Origin: an uncultured Anaerolineaceae bacterium
GTDB lineage: Bacteria; Chloroflexota; Anaerolineae; Anaerolineales; Anaerolineaceae
Assembly (NCBI GenBank): GCA_937894825.1
Contig: CALCQT010000421.1
Span: 1 to 13,430 of the forward strand
Length of the DNA stretch: 13,430 nt
Reading direction: 5' to 3'
Shown here: piece by piece, positions 6,484-13,419 of the stretch
Position numbering within the stretch: position 1 is the stretch's first letter
How the letters are laid out: every line of letters begins with the position of its first letter
The notes under the pieces: model-generated
Database searches by the model: none
The model's input: only the letters and a program-made list of their open reading frames with translations
What the model was told of the DNA's origin: nothing
Made by a program: the position numbers and the translations under genes

Positions 6484-8386
6484 AGACCGCATCGCCCGCG
6501 AAATCGACGAAATCGTTCGTTCAATAGAGCCGGACGTGACCGTCTCGGAAATCCTGGCCGCGGGAATGAAAGAGAGTGCAGCTATTGAAGAAAAAGGCAA
6601 ACGGAACGAACGCACCTGGTTGATTTCCCGGCTGATCCTGTCTGCGCTCCTGCTGCTGGGCGGTTTTCTGCTGAAAGAACGCGGATTTCTCGGGGACGTC
6701 CTTTACCTGGCCGCCTGGTTGATCATCGGGTACGATGTTCTGATATTAGCCTTCAAAAACATCCTGCGGGGGGAATATTTCGAAGAAAACTTCCTGATGT
6801 CGATCGCCACCATCGGCGCAGTCTTCATCCGGGAATACCCCGAAGCGGCCGCCGTCATGCTCTTTTATCAGACCGGAGAATTCTTCCAGTCGCTGGCGGT
6901 CGAGCACTCCAAAAAATCGATCAAAGCACTGTTGGATATCCGACCGGACTATGCGAACCTGAAAACAGCGGATACCATCACAAAAGTGGATCCGTCCACC
7001 GTTCAGATCGGGCAGCAAATCATCGTAAAACCCGGCGAGCGGGTGCCGTTGGACGGCGTGATCCTCTCCGGCGCTTCCATGATCGACACCTCCGCGCTGA
7101 CGGGCGAATCGCTGCCGCGAGCGGTGAAAACGGGTGACACCCTCCTGTCCGGCACAATCAATCAGTCCGGGCTGCTGACTGTGCAGGTGAACAAAACATT
7201 TGGAGATTCAACCGTCTCCCGAATTCTGGATCTGGTACGGAATGCGGCGGATAAAAAGGCGCCCACCGAACGGTTCATCACCAAATTCTCGAAGGTCTAC
7301 ACTCCCATCGTGGTCGGGCTGGCGGTCCTGATCAGCGTTTTGCCGCCGCTGTTCAACAATTTCACCGGCTGGAGCGAATGGCTGAACCGTGGGCTGGTTT
7401 TTCTGGTCGTCTCCTGTCCCTGTGCGCTGGTTCTCTCCATTCCGCTGGGTTTTCTGGGTGGCATCAGCAAGGCTTCCAAAAACGGTATTCTGGTCAAAGG
7501 CTCCAACTACCTCGAAGTGCTCAACCATCTGGACACCGTCGTTTTTGACAAAACCGGCACTTTGACGGAAGGAATTTTCAGCGTCAACGAAATAAGCGCG
7601 CAAGCAGGCTTTTCTGAGGAAACCCTCCTGGAGCTGGCGGCGCATGCCGAGGCGCATTCCACGCACCCCATCGCCCGCTCGATCCTGACCGCTTACGGCA
7701 AAACGATTGATCAGCGTCGGATCGGCGAAGTGAAAGAGGTCTCGGGTCACGGCATTGAAGCGCTCATTGATGGGAAAAAAGTGCTGGCGGGGAACGGGCC
7801 GTTCCTGCAGCAGCATGGCGTGACGGTACCGGAAGGGAACCCGCTCGGGACGCAGATCCATGTCGCGGCTGATCATGTCTACGCCGGATCGATCCTGATC
7901 GCGGACCGGATTAAAAATGACAGCCAACAGGCGATCCGCAATCTGAAAAACGAGGGCATCCGCCAGGTGGTCATGCTGACCGGTGACAATGAAGTGATCG
8001 GCAAGGCGGTTGGCCAGACGCTCGGCATGGATCGGGTTGTCACGAATTTACTGCCGGAACAGAAGGTGGAACAGGTCGAAGCGTTGATGGCCGGGAAGAA
8101 AAACGGCAAAGCGTTGGCCTTCGTCGGGGACGGCATCAATGACGCGCCGGTGCTGGCGCGGGCGGATGTCGGCATTGCCATGGGCGGGCTCGGCTCGGAC
8201 GCGGCCATTGAGATCGCCCGCAAAACGAACCGTATCGTCCGGCAGAACATCATATTCTCGCTCGGCGTTAAAGGCGTTGTGCTGGTGCTCGGTGCGCTGG
8301 GGATGACCGGCATGTGGGAGGCCGTCTTCGCCGATGTCGGCGTGATGCTGCTGGCGGTGGTCAATTCGATGCGCCTGCTGCGCTGA
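6392..8386 (+). CDS. Zn/Cd/Pb-exporting P1B-type ATPase, 5' end frameshifted
   Basis: This is a membrane pump that uses ATP to export divalent soft metals. Numbered from the TTG at 6392 (664 codons), the visible motifs are: TGES actuator loop (237-240), CPC in the transport helix (SCPCALVLSIP, C342-C344), phosphorylation site DKTGTLTEG (D386), HP motif (H425-P426), MLTGDN and GDGINDAP (D580, D584). A Lys in helix 7 (K627) and an Asp in helix 8 (D648) are the ZntA/CadA-type residues that mark Zn/Cd/Pb selectivity rather than Cu. The catalytic core is complete. The original start is probably the ATG at 6340, where the HMA domain is frameshifted. A usable product could begin at the TTG (6392) or the in-frame ATG at 6566, but neither has a strong ribosome site. 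A core without its HMA domain may still transport. Confidence 0.9.
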   Translation: MIAPTAQRKSRIRLTKFLLEVEFLSSHETDEDRIAREIDEIVRSIEPDVTVSEILAAGMKESAAIEEKGKRNERTWLISRLILSALLLLGGFLLKERGFLGDVLYLAAWLIIGYDVLILAFKNILRGEYFEENFLMSIATIGAVFIREYPEAAAVMLFYQTGEFFQSLAVEHSKKSIKALLDIRPDYANLKTADTITKVDPSTVQIGQQIIVKPGERVPLDGVILSGASMIDTSALTGESLPRAVKTGDTLLSGTINQSGLLTVQVNKTFGDSTVSRILDLVRNAADKKAPTERFITKFSKVYTPIVVGLAVLISVLPPLFNNFTGWSEWLNRGLVFLVVSCPCALVLSIPLGFLGGISKASKNGILVKGSNYLEVLNHLDTVVFDKTGTLTEGIFSVNEISAQAGFSEETLLELAAHAEAHSTHPIARSILTAYGKTIDQRRIGEVKEVSGHGIEALIDGKKVLAGNGPFLQQHGVTVPEGNPLGTQIHVAADHVYAGSILIADRIKNDSQQAIRNLKNEGIRQVVMLTGDNEVIGKAVGQTLGMDRVVTNLLPEQKVEQVEALMAGKKNGKALAFVGDGINDAPVLARADVGIAMGGLGSDAAIEIARKTNRIVRQNIIFSLGVKGVVLVLGALGMTGMWEAVFADVGVMLLAVVNSMRLLR

Positions 8387-8393
8387 GGATGAG

Positions 8394-8450
8394 TATCGGA
8401 TTTAATAAGCGGTCGGGAATGTAAATCCCGACCGCTTATTAAATCCGATA
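8394..8450. terminator. 25-bp perfect hairpin between convergent genes
   Basis: A flawless 25-bp inverted repeat (8394-8418 and 8426-8450) with a 7-nt loop begins 8 bases after the ATPase stop and ends 3 bases before the glycosyltransferase stop. Its position suggests a bidirectional terminator. Neither strand has a U-tract after the stem, so it is not a textbook intrinsic terminator. It may instead protect 3' ends or block convergent transcription. Confidence 0.65.
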
Positions 8451-8453
8451 AAT

Positions 8454-9152
8454 TCAACCCTGATTTTCGGAATCCCGTTTTGTTTTCTTCAAAAGCCGGT
8501 GCGCATAAATGCACATTCGGGTGAAACCGGTGATCTGGTACCAGGTATTCTGATGACTCTGCTCATCCAGATAAATGGTCGAAATCGGCACCCAGCCAAT
8601 TTCCCAATCGTTCGCGAGACAGAGGATGATGGTGTCGACGGCGAAGTTAAATCCCTTTTCCTTTGAGTTCAGAACCAGCGGGATCAATTCCTTATCCAGC
8701 AGCCGGTAACCGGATTGGTTGTCCGGCAGTGAATGCCCGATCGCAATCCGCAGCATCAATTTTCCAAGCGCATTCGGAATCCTTCTCCGCAGCGGAATTT
8801 TTTTGTAATCCCGGGCGCCAATGATCAGATGCTGTCCTTCCGTTTCAAATTTCCGGATCAACCGGTCCGCTTCAGAAGGCAAATGCTGTCCGTCCGCGTC
8901 AAGCGTAATCACAGCGTCAAAACCGTTCTCCAGGGCCCACGAAAGCCCGTCTTTCACGGTTTGACCGTAACCCATGTTATAACCGCGTGAAAGCACAATC
9001 GCGCCATGCGCTTCCGCAATTTCCTTCGTCCGGTCCGTGGATCCGTCGTCAACCACAATGATTGGCGAGACATACTGTTTCAGCTCAGCCAGGACTCCGC
9101 CAATATGTTTTTCTTCATTAAACGCCGGCAGCATCGCCGCAATTTTTGCCAT
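8454..9152 (-). CDS. Family 2 glycosyltransferase (dolichol/polyprenyl-phosphate sugar transferase-like)
   Basis: This 232-residue GT-A-fold enzyme probably moves a sugar from a nucleotide donor to a lipid or polyprenyl phosphate carrier at the cytoplasmic face. AAMLPAFNEEKHI starts the fold. DDGSTD (35-40) binds the nucleotide and DADGQH (85-90) is the metal-binding DxD region. NQSGYRLLDKELIPL and GFNFAVDTIILCLAN are typical of the DPM1/DPG-synthase subfamily. There is no C-terminal membrane anchor, so it matches the short soluble form. I chose the ATG at 9152 rather than one nine codons upstream (9179). The chosen start matches the family N-terminus, and the extended -10 (9184-9192) would place the RNA start downstream of 9179. 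A GGACGG lies five bases before it. Donor and acceptor are unknown. Confidence 0.88.
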   Translation of the reverse strand: MAKIAAMLPAFNEEKHIGGVLAELKQYVSPIIVVDDGSTDRTKEIAEAHGAIVLSRGYNMGYGQTVKDGLSWALENGFDAVITLDADGQHLPSEADRLIRKFETEGQHLIIGARDYKKIPLRRRIPNALGKLMLRIAIGHSLPDNQSGYRLLDKELIPLVLNSKEKGFNFAVDTIILCLANDWEIGWVPISTIYLDEQSHQNTWYQITGFTRMCIYAHRLLKKTKRDSENQG

Positions 9153-9183
9153 TTTTACCGTCCGGATTCTATAGATCACTTCA

Positions 9184-9192
9184 AGTATATCA
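9184..9192 (-). promoter_or_regulatory. Extended -10 promoter element for the glycosyltransferase
   Basis: The minus strand reads TGATATACT, an extended -10 (TGnTATACT). No clear -35 lies at the right distance, which is common for extended -10 promoters. The predicted RNA start is near 9177, giving a leader of about 25 bases to the chosen ATG. Confidence 0.55.
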
Positions 9193-9244
9193 TCCCGGGA
9201 TTCCTGTGATTACCGCAAATTTAAGAATTCAGGAATCTTAATTT

Positions 9245-9272
9245 TTGACACCTGATCAAATCTTAGTATAAT
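9245..9272 (+). promoter_or_regulatory. Consensus sigma-70 promoter for the DUF5343-like gene
   Basis: A perfect TTGACA (9245-9250) and a perfect TATAAT (9267-9272) are 16 bases apart. The predicted RNA start near 9279 leaves a leader of about 43 bases to the ATG at 9322, which is preceded by GTGAGGA. Confidence 0.83.
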
Positions 9273-9321
9273 AATTATTCAAAAATGGATTGAATTTATC
9301 TTCAGAAAGTGAGGAAAAATT

Positions 9322-10023
9322 ATGGCACAAAATCCGAAAGGTGATTTGATTACAGATCTGGCCGGTTCCCTGTTGTCCGGAAGCGGACTGGATATCAATG
9401 ATATTGTCGAAAGTGTCAGCGGAAATCTCGGCGTGGGGGGGAGCGACAGTTTCCCCGTTCTGTCCGCTGCAAACTGGTGGGGGCTCCGCACCCGCTTTAA
9501 AAAGAATGTCCCGGCAACCATCACAAAAAAATGGATTGCGGACGCATTGGATATTACCCAGGCGACCGCCGAGAAGAATGTTCTGCCGGTACTGAAGCAA
9601 ATCGGCTTCATCAGTACGACCGGAAAAACGACCGACCGGGTTGAAGCCTGGGCAAGCGACAGCAAATATGAACAGGTTTGTCAGCGAATCAAGAAGGACG
9701 TCTATCCGGCCGCTGTGCGGGAAATGGACAGTTCCACCAAGACCGCCCAGAACAAAATTACCGCCTGGTTCAAGAAAAAAACCGGCGCCGCGGAAGCCAC
9801 CGCCAAACGAATGACTTCTTTCTATCTGCTGCTGGATGAGCCGCTGGCGGAAAGCCGAACGTCTTCATCGAGCGCCACGACCAGTCAAAGCACTTCGTCG
9901 ACATCCAAAGGGACTTCGATCAGTGTCAAGATTGATTTCCCGTCGCTCACCGCGGCCAAACAATTCAGTGCAATTCTGAACGACCTTGCCGATCAGGTTA
10001 ACGCGAAAGTCAGCAAACTGTAG
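9322..10023 (+). CDS. DUF5343-like protein with Ser/Thr-rich linker
   Basis: The function is unknown. The middle of this 233-residue soluble protein (about 44-172) has the layout I associate with DUF5343. It has SAANWWGLRTRFKKNVPATI, a helical WIADALDITQATAEKNVLPVLKQIGFI stretch resembling a winged helix, a short hairpin, then VYPAAVREM and further helices ending YLLLDEP. A Ser/Thr-rich linker (about 179-199) leads to a 34-residue C-terminal strand-helix segment (SVKIDFPSLTAAKQF onward). The N-terminal 40 residues include a Gly/Asp-rich segment. There are no membrane segments or catalytic motifs. It has its own consensus promoter, a good ribosome site and a strong terminator, so it is a single-gene, probably well-expressed unit. 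The family call is from memory of the motif layout. Confidence 0.75.
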   Translation: MAQNPKGDLITDLAGSLLSGSGLDINDIVESVSGNLGVGGSDSFPVLSAANWWGLRTRFKKNVPATITKKWIADALDITQATAEKNVLPVLKQIGFISTTGKTTDRVEAWASDSKYEQVCQRIKKDVYPAAVREMDSSTKTAQNKITAWFKKKTGAAEATAKRMTSFYLLLDEPLAESRTSSSSATTSQSTSSTSKGTSISVKIDFPSLTAAKQFSAILNDLADQVNAKVSKL

Positions 10024-10078
10024 CGCAGCTTTCGCCTTACCGGCGCAAAAAGTCTAAGAATCGTAAAAATCAAATATG

Positions 10079-10115
10079 GTTGTGTTATCCGCGAATGGGT
10101 AACACAACTTTTTTT
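10079..10115 (+). terminator. Intrinsic terminator of the DUF5343-like gene
   Basis: A 12-bp stem (10079-10090 with 10097-10108, including one G-U pair) closes a 6-nt loop and is followed by seven T residues. It lies about 55 bases beyond the stop codon and is a textbook intrinsic terminator. Confidence 0.93.
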
Positions 10116-10118
10116 ATC

Positions 10119-10143
10119 AAAAAAAGCAGCCCCGAAAGGCTGC
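10119..10143 (-). terminator. Intrinsic terminator of the toxin-antitoxin operon
   Basis: On the minus strand, GCAGCC-TTTCGG-GGCTGC is followed by seven T residues. It lies about 37 bases past the toxin stop and almost abuts the opposite-strand terminator, so the two convergent units are well insulated. Confidence 0.88.
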
Positions 10144-10179
10144 ATTCGCCGCGTTCGCTTGTGTTCGTTATATTTTGTT

Positions 10180-10496
10180 TTAGATTTCTTTTGATATATT
10201 ACGCCTGCTGTAAACAATTCTGCGAACTTCCATAACGTCATCAATCACTACATAGAAAATGATGTAATTGCGGACATAAATGCGATAATAAGGATATTGA
10301 CGCTCTTTTGCGGAATGGTATTGCTCAAACGCTTCAGCACTGGGGAGTCGGTTCCGAATGGATTCCTGTACATCGTCCACAAGCTTGCCCGCCGCCATTG
10401 GATTTTTCAAACGTTCCGCGATATATAGCCCACGATGCCATTCAAATCGTCCTCAAATAAAGGGAGAAACCGCAATTTATAACGTTTTTCCTTCAT
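10180..10496 (-). pseudogene. RelE/ParE-family toxin, frameshifted
   Basis: Toxins of this superfamily either cleave mRNA at the ribosome (RelE) or poison gyrase (ParE). The reading frame begins at the ATG at 10496, inside the antitoxin gene (20-base overlap). It gives MKEKRYKLRFLPLFEDDLNG, then IVGYIS, and stops at a TGA (10407-10409) after 29 residues. The other frame continues as AERLKNPMAAGKL and runs to YVRNYIIFYVVIDDVMEVRRIVYSRRN, the conserved core and C-terminus of the family. The frames meet in a TATATAT run at 10421-10427. Removing two bases there restores GYIAERLKN, the family's usual sequence, and gives a protein of about 104 residues. The likely event is therefore a +2 slip in the repeat. 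Without repair the toxin should be inactive. Confidence 0.85.
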
Positions 10497-10746
10497 GGAT
10501 CCGTTTCCTCACACTACTGAAGACCTCGTCCTCCGTATAACGGGTTCCATCCGCTGCCGCAGCTTTATCCGCTTCATCCAGCTTCGATTCGATTTCATCT
10601 GTCAGCGCGGCGTATTGCTCCAAACTGAGCACAACCATAGTGCCATAGCCGTTCTTAGTGAGATAAACAGGTTCACCCTTCTTTACTGTGTCCTCAATTT
10701 CTGTAAATTTATTCCGCAAATCTGAAACAGGTCGAATGGTAATCAT
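10477..10746 (-). CDS. Phd/YefM-family antitoxin
   Basis: This 89-residue antitoxin would bind the toxin encoded just downstream and repress its own promoter through its N-terminal Phd/YefM fold. The signature is clear: IRPVSDLRNKFTEI at the start, then GEPVYLTKNGYGTMVVLSLEQYAAL. The charged C-terminal half (about 50-89) would wrap around the toxin. The start is supported by AGGAAAGGAGG nine bases upstream. The last codons overlap the toxin start, typical of coupled synthesis. It appears intact although the toxin frame is broken, so it could persist as an orphan repressor. An AT-rich stretch upstream (10760-10800) probably holds the promoter, which I could not define. Confidence 0.92.
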   Translation of the reverse strand: MITIRPVSDLRNKFTEIEDTVKKGEPVYLTKNGYGTMVVLSLEQYAALTDEIESKLDEADKAAAADGTRYTEDEVFSSVRKRIHEGKTL

Positions 10747-10890
10747 TTCGCACGGCCTCCTTTCCTAATATAATGGCTTATCCTATAGCGTTATTTTATC
10801 ATAATTGCGCCATTTTAATAACAAGATCAACACCCCGCGGGTTTGACTTGTCTGCGGAAACAATCAACGATAGCGCTTTTTTTGTTCTTA
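10747..10890. other. Intergenic region between polyferredoxin and antitoxin
   Basis: This AT-rich stretch presumably carries the antitoxin promoter on the minus strand and the 3' end of the polyferredoxin transcript. A CCCGCGGG palindrome is present near 10836, but I found no convincing hairpin with a U-tract to end the polyferredoxin mRNA. Confidence 0.4.
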
Positions 10891-13293
10891 TCATGAAACC
10901 TTTGTCACAGCAAACGCACCGTCATCCGGGACCTCCGTCGGTGGATAGACCTGGATCGCGCCGCGGTCAAAAACCGGACACACCACCAGACAGATCCCGC
11001 AGCCATTGCAGCGCTCCGGCTGGGCCTGCGGATAAATCCGCCCTTCCACCCGCACCTCCTCAAAGGCCTGATAGGGGCAGGCCTCCACGCAGCGTCCGCA
11101 GCGGGTGCATTCCGGATAATAAACATGCGCCACGCCGATTTTCGCGGCGGATTTCTCCGCAATCGAAAAAGTCGGAATCGCTCCGCTCGGACAAACCTGG
11201 CTGCAACGATTGCAATCCGGCGCACAATAACCGTTTCCGAATTCAACCACCGGCGTTCCGATCCCACTTAAACCACTCTCCAAAATCGCAGGTTTCAAAA
11301 TATCACGCGGACAAGCCAGCACGCATTGGCTGCACCGGATGCAGGATTGCAGGAATGTTTCCGGCAGCGTCTCCCCGGCGCGCACGCTGCCCGGCGGACG
11401 CAGCGGATTCTTCTCCGGCGTCGCGACAACCTGTCTTTGCAGTGCGCTCAAACCAAAAACCGCTCCGATCAGCGCGGCCGTGCCGAAAAACTCACGCCGT
11501 CCGGGATCAAATTCATTACCGGCCTGAAAGACTTCTTCACCCTGGAAAGCGATCGCTCCGGCCGGGCAGACATGGGCGCATTCCAAACACATGGTACATT
11601 CTCCCGGATCCGAACGAAATTCGTCGTCCCGGTCAATCGCACCGACCGGGCAAGCCCGGGTACACGCGTCACACGCCACACAGGTTGTCTGATCCACATG
11701 CCGTTTGCGAAACGAAAATTTGGACAGCAACCCCTGCAGCGCACCGGACGGGCAAAGGTAACGGCACCAAAACTGCTTTTCGAAAAAATTCAACAGAATG
11801 GCGACGCCTGCCGGCAGTGCGGAAAGCCACCACAGGCGGCCCACAAAGCGGAAGGCATCCAGGGTCCCCTGCGAAATAAATTCCGAAGCCGGCTTAAACA
11901 GCAGCAACACCGGTTGAATCAGCATGGCAACCGGATCCAGCCAGACAAAGGCCAGGCTGCCCAGAAAGGCGAAAATTCCCAGAACAAACAACAAAATAGT
12001 TTTGAGACGGCGCCAGTTTTTCCCGCCTTTCGGACGGCCGCTCGGACCGTAACCACCCAGAATCGTCCCCAGCGGACAGATCCAACCGCACCAGACCCGC
12101 CCAAACGCCACCGTCAGACCAATGGTAATCAGGGACGGCCAATAGCGCGTCACCGGTTCATGCTTGGCCAGCAGCGTCATCAAGGCCTGATACGGGTCAA
12201 TCAACGAGAAAAAATTATTCGGAAGTATCGGGATTTTTTTCCCCAGCAGCGTCAGGACCAGCAAAGTCAGAAACAACAGAAAAAAGAACTCGGCTGAGAT
12301 TTTTCGCAGTTGCGTCCGGCACCAAGTCTTTCCCTTCCGGACGGCTTCATCGTCGGTTTCGGTTTGCGGTGCCGCCGATACTTCCGGAGTGAAAGCTACA
12401 GCATCCCCCGTGTGCTCCGGGTAATCATCCGCAGCAGCTTCAGGTTCAGGTTCACGCAGTCTTTCGCCGGATTCAAAACCCGCGGAAGCGGATTCATATG
12501 CTGCATCATCCGACGCAGCTTTCACCACGGACTCAGAGTCAGACACCGTTTCGGCGGGTTCCGGTTCTGAACCCGCCTCTGTCCCAATCAATTGTGCCTC
12601 TGAAATGGGTAACGGTTCTGATTCAATTTCATTCAGTTCAGCCGGCGCCACGGACTCAGGACCCGACGCTATTTCGGCGGACTCCGATTCTGAATACTTT
12701 GAAAACAGGTCGGAAACCGTCAAAAATTCGGCTTCTTCCGGCATGTTGGAGTCGTTTCTTACAACCGGTTTCGCGTCGGAAGCGGGTTGTTCTTTTTCAT
12801 CGGCCGCAGTCTGCTCTCCGGTTTCCGGCATTGCCGCTTCCGGCGATCCGCTCGGAGAGGCCAGTTCATATTCCAACGCCAGCGCCTGCAGTTCATCCAA
12901 CGTGATCCGCCTGGATTGCTCCCGTTCGTCGGCTTTTGGCAGCAAACGGCGCAGCAATTTACCATCCCGCAAGCCGGTGCGGACAATTTCATCAACGTCA
13001 TCCTGCCCGACTTTGATGTAGGTCACCTTTGCAGGCAGCATCATCACCAGCGGTTCCAGCCCATTCAGCCGGCTGCCTTCAATGCGCATCACCTCAACGC
13101 GGGCGCGCACCTGATTCCGTTCCAGTGCTGATTCCAGCGTTGAATAAAGCGCTAATGCCTCAGCGGCTGCTTTCCCCGGCCAGGCGCAAATGATGATTGC
13201 CGGCTTATCCTCCGAAACCAGCGAAAAGACATTTTTCTCCGCCCGCCGGAGCGCCTTCCATGTTTCCAGACTCACTTGCCGTTCTGTTCCCAT
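10891..13293 (-). CDS. Multidomain polyferredoxin: degenerate thioredoxin-like domain + NapH-like + NapG-like
   Basis: This large membrane-bound electron-transfer protein has 800 residues. Residues 28-120 resemble the thioredoxin-fold [2Fe-2S] domain of NuoE/HydC-type proteins (PAIIICAWPG..., EGSRLNGLEPLVMM..., VTYIKVGQDDVDEIV), but only one of the usual four cluster cysteines (C36) is seen. A Glu/Ser/Pro-rich linker (about 145-325) follows. The NapH/CcoG-like part has membrane segments near 332-350, 385-401, 431-467 and 486-503 and two CxxxCP motifs (C402/C406, C510/C514). Two [4Fe-4S] sites follow (538-548, 566-576). A twin-arginine motif RREFFG (599-604) precedes another hydrophobic stretch, then four more [4Fe-4S] sites (651-661, 690-701, 729-739, 762-772), as in NapG/MauM. 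NapH/NapG proteins pass electrons from the quinone pool or cytoplasm to periplasmic enzymes. The partner is unknown. AAGGA supports the start, and a promoter lies upstream. Confidence 0.88.
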   Translation of the reverse strand: MGTERQVSLETWKALRRAEKNVFSLVSEDKPAIIICAWPGKAAAEALALYSTLESALERNQVRARVEVMRIEGSRLNGLEPLVMMLPAKVTYIKVGQDDVDEIVRTGLRDGKLLRRLLPKADEREQSRRITLDELQALALEYELASPSGSPEAAMPETGEQTAADEKEQPASDAKPVVRNDSNMPEEAEFLTVSDLFSKYSESESAEIASGPESVAPAELNEIESEPLPISEAQLIGTEAGSEPEPAETVSDSESVVKAASDDAAYESASAGFESGERLREPEPEAAADDYPEHTGDAVAFTPEVSAAPQTETDDEAVRKGKTWCRTQLRKISAEFFFLLFLTLLVLTLLGKKIPILPNNFFSLIDPYQALMTLLAKHEPVTRYWPSLITIGLTVAFGRVWCGWICPLGTILGGYGPSGRPKGGKNWRRLKTILLFVLGIFAFLGSLAFVWLDPVAMLIQPVLLLFKPASEFISQGTLDAFRFVGRLWWLSALPAGVAILLNFFEKQFWCRYLCPSGALQGLLSKFSFRKRHVDQTTCVACDACTRACPVGAIDRDDEFRSDPGECTMCLECAHVCPAGAIAFQGEEVFQAGNEFDPGRREFFGTAALIGAVFGLSALQRQVVATPEKNPLRPPGSVRAGETLPETFLQSCIRCSQCVLACPRDILKPAILESGLSGIGTPVVEFGNGYCAPDCNRCSQVCPSGAIPTFSIAEKSAAKIGVAHVYYPECTRCGRCVEACPYQAFEEVRVEGRIYPQAQPERCNGCGICLVVCPVFDRGAIQVYPPTEVPDDGAFAVTKVS
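12527..12697. repeat. Diverged in-frame duplication in the polyferredoxin linker
   Basis: Two similar stretches of about 48 bases, beginning at 12527 and 12650, are 123 bases (41 codons) apart. Both begin ACGGACTCAG and share TTTCGGCGG and TTCTGAA. At protein level, residues 201-215 (SESESAEIASGPESV) align with 242-256 (SEPEPAETVSDSESV). The linker therefore probably grew by duplication, although low-complexity sequence can also look alike by convergence. Confidence 0.6.
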
Positions 13294-13332
13294 AAGATTC
13301 CTTGCTTTTGCTGTTATTTCTGCATTAGGTTA

Positions 13333-13361
13333 ATCATACATGGATTTAATTCGCTTGTAAA
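13333..13361 (-). promoter_or_regulatory. Promoter of the polyferredoxin gene
   Basis: On the minus strand TTTACA (13356-13361) and TATGAT (13333-13338) are 17 bases apart, each one mismatch from consensus. The predicted RNA start near 13326 leaves a leader of about 33 bases to the ATG at 13293. Confidence 0.75.
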
Positions 13362-13391
13362 ACCGGAAATTCCCCAAAAACCATTCGGACG

Positions 13392-13419
13392 AAAAGAGAG
13401 CGCCCATCCACAGGCGCTC
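13392..13419 (-). terminator. Likely terminator of a gene lying beyond the right edge
   Basis: GAGCGCC (13398-13404) pairs with GGCGCTC (13413-13419) over an 8-nt loop. On the minus strand the stem is followed by TCTTTTCG. The direction implies a minus-strand gene to the right of the window that ends just outside it, and separates that gene from the polyferredoxin. Confidence 0.65.

Noticed and set aside
8454..9179. Upstream ATG at 9179 for the glycosyltransferase
   Set aside because: The extra nine residues do not match the family N-terminus, and the extended -10 at 9184-9192 would start RNA downstream of this codon.
9199..9237. Inverted repeat GATTCCTG...CAGGAATC in the divergent region before the DUF5343-like gene
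   Set aside because: Only 8 bp with a 23-base spacer and no link to a known regulator; chance is plausible.
10773..12297. Long plus-strand open frames opposite the polyferredoxin
   Set aside because: They mirror the cysteine-rich ferredoxin sequence and are rich in Arg, Pro and His; no domain is recognisable.
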